Shown here: positions 17,149-26,785 of the stretch, in pieces | Layout: every line of letters begins with the position of its first letter | Position numbering within the stretch: position 1 is the stretch's first letter | DNA from: Campylobacter gracilis | GTDB lineage: Bacteria > Campylobacterota > Campylobacteria > Campylobacterales > Campylobacteraceae | DNA: 64,000 nt | Assembly: GCF_018374135.1 (NCBI RefSeq) | Contig: NZ_JAHAFS010000003.1 | Coordinates: 81,712-145,711, forward strand | Direction: 5' to 3' | Notes under the pieces: generated by a model | What the model was told of the DNA's origin: nothing | The model's input: only the letters and a program-made list of their open reading frames with translations | Database searches by the model: none | Program-made: the position numbers and the translations under genes

Positions 17149-19431
17149 TTACGCCTCTGCGCGGATTATCCTTACCGCTTCGACCATATTTTTTAGGCTC
17201 GGCTCTACTTCTTCCCATTTGCGGGTTTTTAGGCCGCAGTCCGGGTTGATCCACAACTGCTCTTTCGGAAGCACCTCAAGCAGCGCACGAATCTGGCTTA
17301 CGAGCTCCTGTACGCTAGGAATTCGCGGACTGTGGATATCGTAAACGCCGGGACCGACCTCCTGCTTGTAGCCGACCGATCTAAAAATTTTAAGCAGCTC
17401 GTTGCCGCTGCGAGCGGTCTCAATGCTGATGACATCGGCATCCATCGCCTCAATCGTTTTGATGATGTCGTTGAACTCCGAATAGCACATATGCGTGTGA
17501 ATCTGCGTTTGCGCTTTGGCTGCACTAACGGCGAGCTTAAAGGCGTCTACGGCAAATTTTTCGTACGCAGGGATATTTTCGGATCTAAGCGGATAGCCCT
17601 CTTTAAACGCCGCCTCGTCCACCTGAATGATCTTGATGCCCGCGTCTTGCAGATCCGAAATTTCATCAAAAATCGCGAGCGCAAGCTGTTTTACGATCTG
17701 ATCGCGAGGCTTATCGTCGCGCACGAAGCTCCAGTTCATCATCGTCACCGGACCCGTTAGCATGCCCTTCATAATCTTTTTAGTACGGCTTTGAGCGTAT
17801 TTGATCCACTCCACGGTCATTGGTTTTGGGCGGCTAACGTCGCCGAAAAGTAGCGGCGGCTTCACGCAGCGGCTGCCGTAGCTCTGCACCCAGCCGTTGG
17901 CGCTAAACGCGTATCCGCTCATCTGCTCACCGAAATACTCGACCATATCGTTGCGCTCAGGCTCGCCGTGAACCAGCACGTCCAGACCAATCTCATCTTG
18001 AAATTTAACGCAGTCGTCGATGTAAGCTTTGATGTCACGCTCGTAGGCTTCGCGGTTGATTAAACCCTTTTTATAGGCGTTGCGAACCTGGCGAAGCTCG
18101 GCAGTCTGAGGGAAGGAGCCGATCGTAGTAGTAGGTAAAATTCCATAGCCTAGCTCCTTTTTCTGCACCTTGATGCGATCCTCGTAGCGATCGGCGCGCT
18201 CGAATTTATTTAAATTTGCGGCGCGGCTTTGCACTCGCTCGTCATGAATAAGTGGCGAGCTAGCACGGGTTTTAGCGGATTTTTGATTTTCTTCGTAAGC
18301 TTTCATGCCGTGTTCGCACATCGGAATTTCAAAGAAAAGATGGGTTAAAATCGAAATTTCGCTTAGCTTTTCGACCGCGAAACTTAGCCAGGATCTGATC
18401 TCGGCGCTTAGCTTGTCCTCGTACTTTAGCGTGAAAGGCACGTGCAAAAGAGAACAGGAGGTGCCCACATAGATGCGCTCCTTAGGCACGTAGGCCTCGA
18501 TAGCCTTGAGCTGAGCGAGCTTTTTGTCGATGTCGCTCTTCCAGATATTGCGCCCGTCGATCACGCCTGCGAAAAGCACGGTCTTAGCGTCTTTTAAAGC
18601 TTGAAGCTCTTTTTTGATATTCTCTTCGCTTGCGTAAACGAAATCGAGTCCGATCGCCCAAACATCGGTCTTTACTATCTCGCGTACGGCCTCGGTCGCA
18701 TGCTCGAAATAGGTCATAAAGATGATTTTTACGTTGCTTGCAGCCTTGCTTAGGCGCTGATAAATAGGCTCAATCTTTGGCGCTAGCTCAGTCGCGCGAT
18801 CCGTTACGAAAATCGGCTCATCGATCTGAACTACGACTTCGTTATCAAGCTCGCTAAGAAGCTTTAGCAGTTCCTCGTATTTCGCGGCAAGGGCATCTAA
18901 ATGCGCGAGCGGATCGCTTTTGTCGCTTGATTTGCTAAGCGCAAGATAGGTGATAGGTCCGATTAAATTTATCTTTAGCGCGCAGGAATCCTTAAAATCA
19001 TTATTCTTCGCGGCCTTGTACTCGCTTAAAATTTTACTAGGATTTAGGCTAAATTCCGTATACGCAGAGATCTCGGGCACGATATAGTGGTAGTTTGTGT
19101 TAAACCACTTCGTCATCTCCATCGCGACTGCGTCTTTACTGCCGCGCGCCATCGCAAAATACTGCTCATGCGCCGAAAGAGCCGCAAAGCGCTGCGGGAT
19201 CACGCCAAAAAGCACGCTGGTATCGAGCATCAGATCGTAGTATGAAAAGTCGTTTACGCTAATTAGGCCGCTCCAAGCATCCAGCTGATATTTGATGTGG
19301 CGATCTTTTAACTCTGCGGCGACCCGCTCTAGCGCGTCATAATCGCACTTACCCGCCCAATAGCTCTCCAAAGCCTTCTTTAACTCGCGCTGCTCTCCGA
19401 TACGCGGAAAGCCCGTAACGTAACTCTTCAT
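17149..19431 (-). CDS. metE: Cobalamin-independent methionine synthase
   Basis: Transfers the methyl group of 5-methyltetrahydropteroyl-triglutamate to homocysteine, the last step of methionine synthesis. The 760 residues fit the family. The N-terminal barrel starts VTGFPRIGEQRELKKALE. The C-terminal catalytic barrel has TTTIGSFPQT, VHGEPERNDMVEYF, and the zinc ligands in HTHMCYSEF and NPDCGLKTR. It appears to be a single-gene unit with a terminator-like hairpin behind it. No B12 or SAM riboswitch was recognised upstream. Confidence 0.97.
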   Translation of the reverse strand: MKSYVTGFPRIGEQRELKKALESYWAGKCDYDALERVAAELKDRHIKYQLDAWSGLISVNDFSYYDLMLDTSVLFGVIPQRFAALSAHEQYFAMARGSKDAVAMEMTKWFNTNYHYIVPEISAYTEFSLNPSKILSEYKAAKNNDFKDSCALKINLIGPITYLALSKSSDKSDPLAHLDALAAKYEELLKLLSELDNEVVVQIDEPIFVTDRATELAPKIEPIYQRLSKAASNVKIIFMTYFEHATEAVREIVKTDVWAIGLDFVYASEENIKKELQALKDAKTVLFAGVIDGRNIWKSDIDKKLAQLKAIEAYVPKERIYVGTSCSLLHVPFTLKYEDKLSAEIRSWLSFAVEKLSEISILTHLFFEIPMCEHGMKAYEENQKSAKTRASSPLIHDERVQSRAANLNKFERADRYEDRIKVQKKELGYGILPTTTIGSFPQTAELRQVRNAYKKGLINREAYERDIKAYIDDCVKFQDEIGLDVLVHGEPERNDMVEYFGEQMSGYAFSANGWVQSYGSRCVKPPLLFGDVSRPKPMTVEWIKYAQSRTKKIMKGMLTGPVTMMNWSFVRDDKPRDQIVKQLALAIFDEISDLQDAGIKIIQVDEAAFKEGYPLRSENIPAYEKFAVDAFKLAVSAAKAQTQIHTHMCYSEFNDIIKTIEAMDADVISIETARSGNELLKIFRSVGYKQEVGPGVYDIHSPRIPSVQELVSQIRALLEVLPKEQLWINPDCGLKTRKWEEVEPSLKNMVEAVRIIRAEA

Positions 19432-19785
19432 CTCTATCCTTTAAGTAAAATTTTGGTATGAAAGTGTTGATTTTATCTAAAATTTCTTTTGCCGTCATTA
19501 AAATTTTAACCTAATCTCGAAAATGAACGAAATTTTATCCAAAAGCGCAGGAGTGGAATTTCGCCGATAAAACTCGAGATGGAATTTTATCGACGAAATT
19601 CTGTAAGTTAAAATTTGATGATGGAACTTAAAGGCGTTAAATTCATCATAATTTAAACCTCATCGCAAGATTCTACTAAAACTTAGTAAAGCCTTGCGAC
19701 GAAGCTAGCCTTATCCGACATACCGCAAAGCCACTGAGCATCAAGGCTCTATGAAAGCAACGCAATGCCTTAAATATGAAAATTC
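19432..19785. other. Gene-free stretch upstream of metE
   Basis: A/T-rich, with several GAAATTTTAT cores. The metE promoter must lie in the right-hand part, but I cannot pick out a convincing box. No gene seen. Confidence 0.45.
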
Positions 19786-20370
19786 TTAAAATTTATAATT
19801 ATATCCTGCGTAAACGCCGTATTTTTTACCGTCGTTATCTTCAATATAATCGCCGTCTTTGTACCACGCCTTGCTTGCTTTAAAGCCCATTTCAATCTCG
19901 CTATTGGAGCCAAACTCATACGCGGTACCTATCTTGCCGCCCAAAATGAAGCCACCCAGCGTATCGTCCGCTCTAACCCAGCCGCCATTACTATAGTCTA
20001 TTTTAACTTCAGTATCTAGCACCGAAAGCCCAGCGTAAGCGCCTAGGACGAGCTTAAATCTACCGAAAAGCTCCGGCGTAAAATCCGCACCGGCTATAAA
20101 ATCGTGCGTGCTCCATTTAACCTTTCTTTTCGAATTGGCATTCGAGCTGGAATCCTCGCCCTTAAATCCATAAAAATATCCGCCGTAAGCTCTAAACGTG
20201 CCGAAGTCATATCCGGCTTTAACGCCGATTTGCGGCTGTCCGTCATCAAAACCTGCGGCTTGGTTTTTGAAATTGTATCCGCCTTCGCCACCTATGAAAA
20301 GTCCCTCCGCCATCGCGCTTACTGCAGCTAAAGAGCCAAGAAGCGCCACTTTTGCAACTAAATTTCTCAT
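19786..20370 (-). CDS. Small outer-membrane beta-barrel protein
   Basis: A 194-residue protein with signal peptide (MRNLVAKVALLGSLAAVSAMAEG) and a barrel-like pattern of alternating aromatic and small residues: GLFIGGEGGYNF at the start, AYGGYFYGFKG, LVLGAYAGLSVL, ILGGKIGTAYEF, and a terminal YAGYNYKF ending in Phe, as outer-membrane barrels do. It looks like an 8-stranded OmpA/OmpX-type porin-like protein. Function unknown. The ribosome site AAAGGAG lies just before the ATG. The 250 bases upstream are unusually A/T rich. Confidence 0.8.
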   Translation of the reverse strand: MRNLVAKVALLGSLAAVSAMAEGLFIGGEGGYNFKNQAAGFDDGQPQIGVKAGYDFGTFRAYGGYFYGFKGEDSSSNANSKRKVKWSTHDFIAGADFTPELFGRFKLVLGAYAGLSVLDTEVKIDYSNGGWVRADDTLGGFILGGKIGTAYEFGSNSEIEMGFKASKAWYKDGDYIEDNDGKKYGVYAGYNYKF

Positions 20371-20625
20371 TTTTACTCCTTTCGGTGAAATTTCATCTCA
20401 ATGATAGCGGCACACTTCGAAACCTAGGCTAAATTTAAAGTAAATATATAACATTTACGATTTTTAGTGACAAAATTTTAAAGTATTTTTGTAATTTATT
20501 TATAGCCAGTATAAATTCTAAATCTCAGCATATAATTTACATTATAAATTTTATCGCTTAGTAACATACGCTTTGTAAAAGCACAATGCAATAAGAATTT
20601 ACGCAATATTCCTCTAGATATAAAT

Positions 20626-22805
20626 TTATCTTAATAACTTGTAAATCCGCGCAGAATTACTTAAATAAACGGGCTCAAATAGATCTTTATCATAGTTTTC
20701 CAGCACAAAAAGTTGGATAAAGGCTGATTCAAATACTTTTTTATCTAAGATTAAAATTCTTTGGTAATCCGGTAAAAATATCACGTAAAGATTAGAATTT
20801 TTATCTATCTGCTTAAATAATTTGACGAGTTTGCCGTTTACTTCGCCCACTTGATAATATGAATTAATAGGCATTCTTTTACCGTCATAGATTAGGTATT
20901 CAGGATCGACGCTAGGCAGCGTGCATTCATCATTTATTATGATGCTCTCTCCATCTTTACCCATTCTAATATCATAACCCACATGAATAAATGGTGTCCA
21001 AGACTCTTTACCTGTTTCTATATCTACAGTAGAAAATTTTAAAATATTAGGCAATATATCTATCATGTGCGGTACGAAATAATAATATATATCCCTAGTT
21101 TTCCGTGGAAGCTTGAAATTCTTATCGCTTAAATAACTTAGGAATTTATTGATATCGGCTTCACCATAATTTTTTTGAATTTGATATATATTTAGTTTAA
21201 ATTTATCTTCCAGTTTAGGATCAAAGTTTTTACCTTGCGACTTTTGTATATATTCGACATTAAGCCTTGCCATATTAGCAGAGCTTACCTCATCTTTATT
21301 AAAGGAAAACGCACTCATAAAAGTGTATTCTCCCGCCTGTCTACCTCCGGGATCAGCTACTACTTTTACATCGGAGTAATATCTGATTAAATATCCATAA
21401 TCCCACCACGATAGCACATAATCCTCCCTGCTAGCTTTATTTTTTAGCTCTGCAAGAGGATTTATAGAGTCTTTCGTAAGCGTAGGTGCAACTCGGAATT
21501 TATCAATAAATCCATGCTAGGCATTAGTGCTAAACAGGTTAAAATAGCCAACAAAGTACTTCTAAGCCAGGTGCGTATTTCAAAGTAATTCAGCGTAAAA
21601 TATATAAAATAAGCAAATCCAAGCGCTATCATCGGTGTAGCGTACATTGTAAAGCGAGTTCCACCAAAAAGTGCTAAAACTCCAAGCGCTATCATCGGCA
21701 AGGTTAAGATAAACGAACGGAATTTTATCAGCAGTAGAGCCAGCCCTCCTACAGCGCATATAAATATAAATAGATGCCCACTAGATTCAAGCACAAATTT
21801 CATGAAATTAGCGTTTTCTACCTCATTAACCGTATTTCTAACGCCGTAGAAGTAGAAAATTTCCTCTTTGCTTACATCCTTTAAGATGTATGCTTTAAGC
21901 TGCACTGCTATAGGCACAAGTCCGCCGAATATGATAAATATAATTACGGCGATCGTACCCAAAATCCAAAGAGCTTTTTTGCTTTTATGGCTTGGAATTT
22001 TAATCATTAAAAAATATAAAAACGCAATTAGTGCAATCTTAAGCAATAAAATATAATTTACAATTATTGTCTCGCCTTCGTAATACGCGCCAAAATTTAT
22101 AACTGCAACGACCATAAGAATCATCGCTTTGTAATTTGCCTCATTACGCCTATCAAAAATCAAAACGTATAGCAAAAACATCACTATAATTGCCATATTT
22201 AGAGAATACGAGCTAGAATACCACCAATCATAAATCACCGTAAAAACGGCAGGTAAAGCAAAGCTGCTCTGCTCGCCTCGTCCTACTAGCCTAATTAAAG
22301 TCCATATCGTTAGCAGTGGCAGAGTAACATTTAACATATCGCTATCAAAATATCCGCCCAAGGTCCTGACATAATATCCGGGCAGCACGCAAGCAAGTAG
22401 TGCCGCGATGATGCCGGCGCCCAGGATCTTATACTCTCTTGCTATCAAAATAATCGGCACGGCCACCAGCGGCGCGAAAAACACACTCATATAGATCGTA
22501 ATGCTATTTAGGCTGACGGGTAAAATTTTACTAAGTAAAAATGCTAGAGTTGGGATCGACGCGCCGTACGGGCTAAGATCGCCCGGCTGGTGAAAGCCCG
22601 CTATCATATCGCGCGCACCCTCGGCGTTTGCAAAGGCGTCGTTCGTGGTCATGATGAGCTCGCCATCGAAAGAAAACTGCTCGATCCCGCTAGCCCAATA
22701 TATCCAAAAAAACCTGCACGCCACGCCGAATATATAAACCAGCGTCATGATCAGAAAAATATCCATACGTGAGCATTCGCCGTTTGTAATTCTAAATTTT
22801 TGCAT
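20626..22805 (-). pseudogene. pglB: PglB-type oligosaccharyltransferase split by a frameshift
   Basis: An STT3/PglB enzyme that would transfer lipid-linked glycan to Asn in D/E-x-N-x-S/T. The N-terminal part (22805 to 21462, 447 residues) has the early catalytic region SFDGELIMTTNDAFANAEGARDM, the second acidic site GGYFDSDM and the other membrane helices. The C-terminal part holds SWWDYGYLIRYYSDV, the acceptor-site signature. They are in different frames. The second frame reads in continuously as ...KFRVAPTLTKDSINPLAE then LKNKASREDYVLSWWDYG. A single missing A at 21499-21501 (an AAA that should read AAAA) explains the break. Joined length is about 712 residues, like C. jejuni PglB. No other pgl genes are near, so it is an orphan copy. 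The ORF part starting at 21417 has no proper start. Confidence 0.9.
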
Positions 22806-23335
22806 CTTTTTCCTTGATTTGCCGTTTGAAGTACCGAGCGGCAGGGTTAAAATTTGCCTCTACAAATTTTACTCGCTTTATCGCGTCCGCGCTAAATTTT
22901 AACGACATTGTTTAATTTGCGTTTATTATAGCAGAATTTATCGATATTAAAAGCAAAATTTTAAAAACAACCGAAGTCAAGCCGTTTAGAATTTAAATTT
23001 GTGATATACAATTTTGGCGACCATCAAAAAATACGATACGTAAAGATAAAGATTAGGATTTAAACTAAATATCCAATATAAGGCAGATACAAAACAATAC
23101 CAAGCCAATAAATATGCGTATATCCAACATATTATAAATTCCATCTTCTGGGTGCGGAATGAACAAATATAGGACAATAAACATAACGAACGCTTTTAAA
23201 AAAATATATAATAACGTTTTATTCATAGACATATATTTAGCGATCTATGCTATGGCTAAATAGCAGAAACAACCGGTCGTTGCAAGAAACTTACGCCGAG
23301 CCGGTGGATTTTTGTGGTTTAGACGAAATTCTCGC
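22806..23335. other. Intergenic stretch with weak membrane ORFs
   Basis: Between pglB and the next gene. Two hydrophobic frames on the minus strand (22986-23177 and from the ATG at 23226) overlap and could be one small two-helix membrane protein broken by a frameshift (…CICLILDI joined to FSLNPNLYLYV…). Neither has a ribosome site. No function can be given. Confidence 0.3.
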
Positions 23336-23710
23336 CTAATACGCGTCGCACATAAATTTACAGACGGTTTTCGTGCGCAGATTGAGCATGATCGAGCTTA
23401 GGCATCTGCCGTCCTTGTTGCCGCTTAGCAGGCGCACGGCATCGCCCTCCTTCCACTGCGTGCTGTCGCCCTCGATCGTCCTGTAATGCGCGCCGTTAAT
23501 GACAAGCGACTCGCCGCCTTTTAGAGTTTTATCGATCTTTAGGTCGCTTGCGATCTGGCTTAGATCGCCTTTTAGGGCATTTGCGATTAGTTTTTCTTCG
23601 GCCTGCTCATGCGTCTTCATCGAGCTTTTGGCAAAGTCCGGTACCTGCATAGTTTCGGTCTGAGCCGAAGCAAAAGCGGCTAGCACGCAAGCGGCGTAAA
23701 TTAGTTTCAT
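23336..23710 (-). CDS. Small exported protein of unknown function
   Basis: A 124-residue protein with a clean signal peptide (MKLIYAACVLAAFASA, cleavage after ASA) and a GAGGAGA ribosome site. The mature part ends in a compact domain with three cysteines (RCLSS, VCKFMCDAY), probably periplasmic with one disulfide. It contains GGESLVINGAHYRTIEGDSTQW, which looks like a small beta domain. I do not recognise the family. Confidence 0.6.
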   Translation of the reverse strand: MKLIYAACVLAAFASAQTETMQVPDFAKSSMKTHEQAEEKLIANALKGDLSQIASDLKIDKTLKGGESLVINGAHYRTIEGDSTQWKEGDAVRLLSGNKDGRCLSSIMLNLRTKTVCKFMCDAY

Positions 23711-23870
23711 ATTTTCTCCTCGGTTTTTTCAAAATTGCGGCGATTATAGCAAAGTTTACTTAAAAATTTCGGTCTAAATTTAGCTAAAGTTTAAATTTAA
23801 GAAACCGCCGTCTGTTTAAAACAGAGCCGAACGCGACGGCAAATTATAAAATTTCGCCGCAATTTAAAAT

Positions 23871-25112
23871 TTACTTATTAAAATACGCCGCAAGCGCGCT
23901 TAGCCAAACAAACAGAGCTATGATCCAAGACATCGTCCACGGCGTACCCGCAGAAAACGCCGCAAGCATCGCCGATGAGACGATGCCGCTGCCGTATTGC
24001 AACGAGCCTATGAGCGCAGCGGCCGAGCCCTTCATCTCCTGCGGTACGCTATCAAGAGCGGCGGCATTGGAGCAAGAAGCGATGATGCCGTTCATGCTAA
24101 AAACGAAAAACATCGGGATTATCACGCCAAGAACGCCGCCTGTTTTGAAAAACGCAAACGCAAATAGCACGCTGGCAGCAAGCGCGGCAACGAGCGCGGA
24201 GACTATGAGCAGGCGGTTTAGCGCATAGCGCTTTACCAGCTTTTTATTTACGAAACTTAGCGCCATGACGCCCACGATGTTTATGCCGAATAAAAATCCG
24301 TAGTATTTGCTAGGAATGCCGAAATAATCGATATATACAAACGATGAGCCCGTGATAAAGGCATAGGCGGCTACGTAGAAAAACGTCACGCTAAGAGTGT
24401 AGCGCATAAATTTGGCGTCTTGTAATAATCTTAGATAGCTCCTAAAAGACGATACGATGGGCTTTGTGGAGCGCTTTTGCGGCGGCAAGGTCTCTGGCAG
24501 AGAAAAAATCATCGCAAACATAATCGCGCTAGCTAGCGCCATCAGCCAAAATATCCCGTGCCAAGAGCCAAACTCCAGTATCGCGCCACCCAATAACGGA
24601 CCCACTATCGGCGCTATCGCCATGATAATAACTAGAGTAGAGAGCATCTGTGCGGCCTGCGAGCTACCGAAAAGATCGCTAATCATCGCCCTGCTTAGCA
24701 TCGGTCCTACGCATGCGCCCAAAGCCTGAAACACGCGCCAGAACACGACGCTAGCCATAGTGTCTGACATCGCGCATCCTACTGATCCGATCGCAAAGAG
24801 CGCCATACCGATGAAAAGCGGGATTTTACGCCCGATCCTATCGCTGATAGGCCCCCATACGAGCTGCGCTATAGCAAAGCCGATCAAAAAGCCCGTTATC
24901 GTGAGCTCCGAGTCTCCGTGCAACTGCCGCTCCATCGTAGGCATAGCGGGCAGATATACGTCCGTAGATAGCGATGTACACGCCATGAGCGCGCTTAGCA
25001 CGACTAAAAAAGATAGTGAAGTTTTTGAAGAGTTCAAATTTTTCCTTTTGTTGTTATTTGAGTGGGCGCAGAGTTTGCGCGACTGGAGATTGGAAGCTTT
25101 AAATTTACTCAA
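23871..25112 (-). CDS. Bcr/CflA-family multidrug efflux transporter (MFS)
   Basis: A 413-residue inner-membrane proton-driven exporter. After a hydrophilic N-terminal tail the fold begins at about residue 30 with LVVLSALMACTSLSTDVYLPAMP, the typical Bcr start, and motif A GPISDRIGRKIPLF follows. About 12 helices are evident. It has a second copy at 47581-48798 in the same family. Gene start could be later (around residue 30), since the first 30 residues have no family equivalent. Substrate unknown. Confidence 0.88.
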   Translation of the reverse strand: MSKFKASNLQSRKLCAHSNNNKRKNLNSSKTSLSFLVVLSALMACTSLSTDVYLPAMPTMERQLHGDSELTITGFLIGFAIAQLVWGPISDRIGRKIPLFIGMALFAIGSVGCAMSDTMASVVFWRVFQALGACVGPMLSRAMISDLFGSSQAAQMLSTLVIIMAIAPIVGPLLGGAILEFGSWHGIFWLMALASAIMFAMIFSLPETLPPQKRSTKPIVSSFRSYLRLLQDAKFMRYTLSVTFFYVAAYAFITGSSFVYIDYFGIPSKYYGFLFGINIVGVMALSFVNKKLVKRYALNRLLIVSALVAALAASVLFAFAFFKTGGVLGVIIPMFFVFSMNGIIASCSNAAALDSVPQEMKGSAAALIGSLQYGSGIVSSAMLAAFSAGTPWTMSWIIALFVWLSALAAYFNK

Positions 25113-25260
25113 ATTTGTTTTGATAAATTCTGCACGATTATAGCTAAATTTAAACGCTTTTCAGTGCGGAAGCTTAAATCAAATTTGATGTAAAATTTGA
25201 ATGCAGGCGGCGCAAAATTTAAACTAGAAATTTAAATACGGTAGAGCAAGGCGCGGTATT

Positions 25261-25353
25261 TTTGCCTTAATCAAGGCGGATTTAAATTTTATGACGGAAG
25301 CGTATATGAAATACGTGACCGAGTAAAATTTAAATGCAAGATTATAAGGCAAA
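25261..25353. repeat. Structured palindromic repeat, copy 1
   Basis: Three nested inverted repeats: an outer stem TTTGCCTTA/TAAGGCAAA (25261-25269 and 25345-25353), a middle 12-base stem ATTTAAATTTTA/TAAAATTTAAAT (25280-25291 and 25324-25335) and an inner hairpin CGTAT/ATACG (25301-25315). The single-stranded parts TGACGGAAG and TGACCGAG are shared with copy 2 while the stem bases differ. Confidence 0.75.
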
Positions 25354-25459
25354 GTATCGTGAGATGATTTTAAATGTTTTCTACATCGCTATGCTCGTAG
25401 CTAAACAGAAGAAGTAAATTTCGTCCCAAGATTAAATTTAATAAAAATCAGGTGCAGTA

Positions 25460-25557
25460 TTTTTCGCTTAGACGAGGCGGTTTTAAATTTTGTGACGGGA
25501 GTTACCGAGTGGGTAATGACCGAGCAAAATTTAAAACCAACGAAGTATAAGTAGAAA
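25460..25557. repeat. Structured palindromic repeat, copy 2
   Basis: Same plan as copy 1: outer TTTTTC-CTTA with TAAG-GAAAAA, a perfect 14-base middle stem GGTTTTAAATTTTG (25479-25492) with CAAAATTTAAAACC (25525-25538), and an inner GTTACC/GGTAAT hairpin (25501-25517) with one G-U pair. Shared loops are TGACGGGAG and TGACCGAG. It ends 17 bases beyond the carboxynorspermidine dehydrogenase stop and could act as a 3' end element. Confidence 0.75.
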
Positions 25558-25573
25558 AAGACAAGCCTTAAAT

Positions 25574-26785
25574 TTAGACTTCATACCTCTCGCCGGGTTT
25601 CATTTCGATAATCTCCCACGGTAAGCCCTGCTTATTTAGCTCGTCCATGAAAGGCTTGGCGTCGAAATTTTCCATATTAAAGACACCCTTGCCGCTCCAA
25701 ATGCCCTTTGCGACCATCATCGAGCCGATCATCGCAGGCACGCCCGTCGTGTAGCTCACGGCCTGCGCGCCCGTCTCAGCGTAGCAAGCCTCGTGGTCGC
25801 AGACGTTGTAGATGTAGACTTGGCGCTCTTTACCGTTTTTTAAACCACGTATTACGCAGCCGATGTTGGTTTTGCCCTTCGTGCGAGGGCCGAGGCTTGC
25901 AGGGTCAGGCAGCAAGGTCTTTAGAAACTGGATCGGCACGATTTTTACGCCGTTATGCTCGACCTCGTCGATGCGCAGCATGCCGACGTTTTCTAGGCAT
26001 TTCATATGAGTTAGGTAGCTCTGCCCGAAGGTCATAAAAAAGCGGATTCGCTTTAGCCCTTTGATGTTTTTTACTAAGCTTTCGAGCTCCTCGTGGTAGA
26101 GCAGGTAGCTATCTTTGACGCCCACTTTCGGATAGTCCCATTTGAACATTATTTCCATCGGCTTGGTCTCTTTCCACTCGCCGCGCTCCCAGTAGCGGCC
26201 CTTTGCGCTTACTTCGCGCAGGTTGATTTCGGGGTTGAAATTCGTCGCGAACGGGTAGCCGTGATCGCCTGCGTTGCAGTCTAGGATGTCGATCTCGCCG
26301 ATCTCGTCAAAGAGATTTTGCTGCGCGTAGGCGCAAAATACGTTCGTCACTCCCGGGTCAAAGCCGCTTCCCAGTAGCGCCATCGTGTTTGCGGCTTTAA
26401 ACTCGCCGTCCTTCGCCCACTGCAGCTTGTATTCAAATTTTGCGGTGTCCGGGTGTTCGTAGTTTGCGGTGTCGATGTATGGGATGCCGGCGCGAGAGCA
26501 CGCGTCCATGAGAGTTAGGTCTTGATACGGCAGCGCGACGTTTAGCAGTAGCTCGGCACCCGTTTTTTTGATGAGCGCGACCACGGCATCGGTATCGTCC
26601 GCGTCGATCTGGGCGGTGTCAATTTGCACGCCTAGGCGGTCTTTTATAAATTTAGCGATCGCGTCGCACTTGCTTTTGGTGCGGCTCGCAAGGGTGATCT
26701 TGCTAAAAACGTCCGCGTTCATCGCGCATTTTACGGTCGCGACTTGGCTCACGCCGCCCGCGCCTATGATTAAGATATTTGACAT
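25574..26785 (-). CDS. casdh: Carboxynorspermidine dehydrogenase (saccharopine-dehydrogenase family)
   Basis: A 403-residue NADPH-dependent enzyme expected to condense a diamine with aspartate semialdehyde in the alternative spermidine pathway of Campylobacter. The N-terminal nucleotide site is LIIGAGGVSQVATVK. The family segments ASRTKSKCDAI, ALPYQDLTLMDACSRAG and GFDPGVTNVF are present. Function is assigned by close resemblance to the Campylobacter CASDH rather than to lysine-pathway saccharopine dehydrogenase. No decarboxylase gene is adjacent. Confidence 0.88.
   Translation of the reverse strand: MSNILIIGAGGVSQVATVKCAMNADVFSKITLASRTKSKCDAIAKFIKDRLGVQIDTAQIDADDTDAVVALIKKTGAELLLNVALPYQDLTLMDACSRAGIPYIDTANYEHPDTAKFEYKLQWAKDGEFKAANTMALLGSGFDPGVTNVFCAYAQQNLFDEIGEIDILDCNAGDHGYPFATNFNPEINLREVSAKGRYWERGEWKETKPMEIMFKWDYPKVGVKDSYLLYHEELESLVKNIKGLKRIRFFMTFGQSYLTHMKCLENVGMLRIDEVEHNGVKIVPIQFLKTLLPDPASLGPRTKGKTNIGCVIRGLKNGKERQVYIYNVCDHEACYAETGAQAVSYTTGVPAMIGSMMVAKGIWSGKGVFNMENFDAKPFMDELNKQGLPWEIIEMKPGERYEV

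Larger units (their letters stand above)
25113..25573. other. Intergenic region holding two structured repeats
   Basis: The two copies are annotated separately. The rest is A/T-rich with no gene. Confidence 0.6.

Noticed and set aside
20626..21417. Independent C-terminal PglB protein
   Set aside because: It starts within the LSWWDYGY motif with no ribosome site and the missing part is found in the neighbouring frame.
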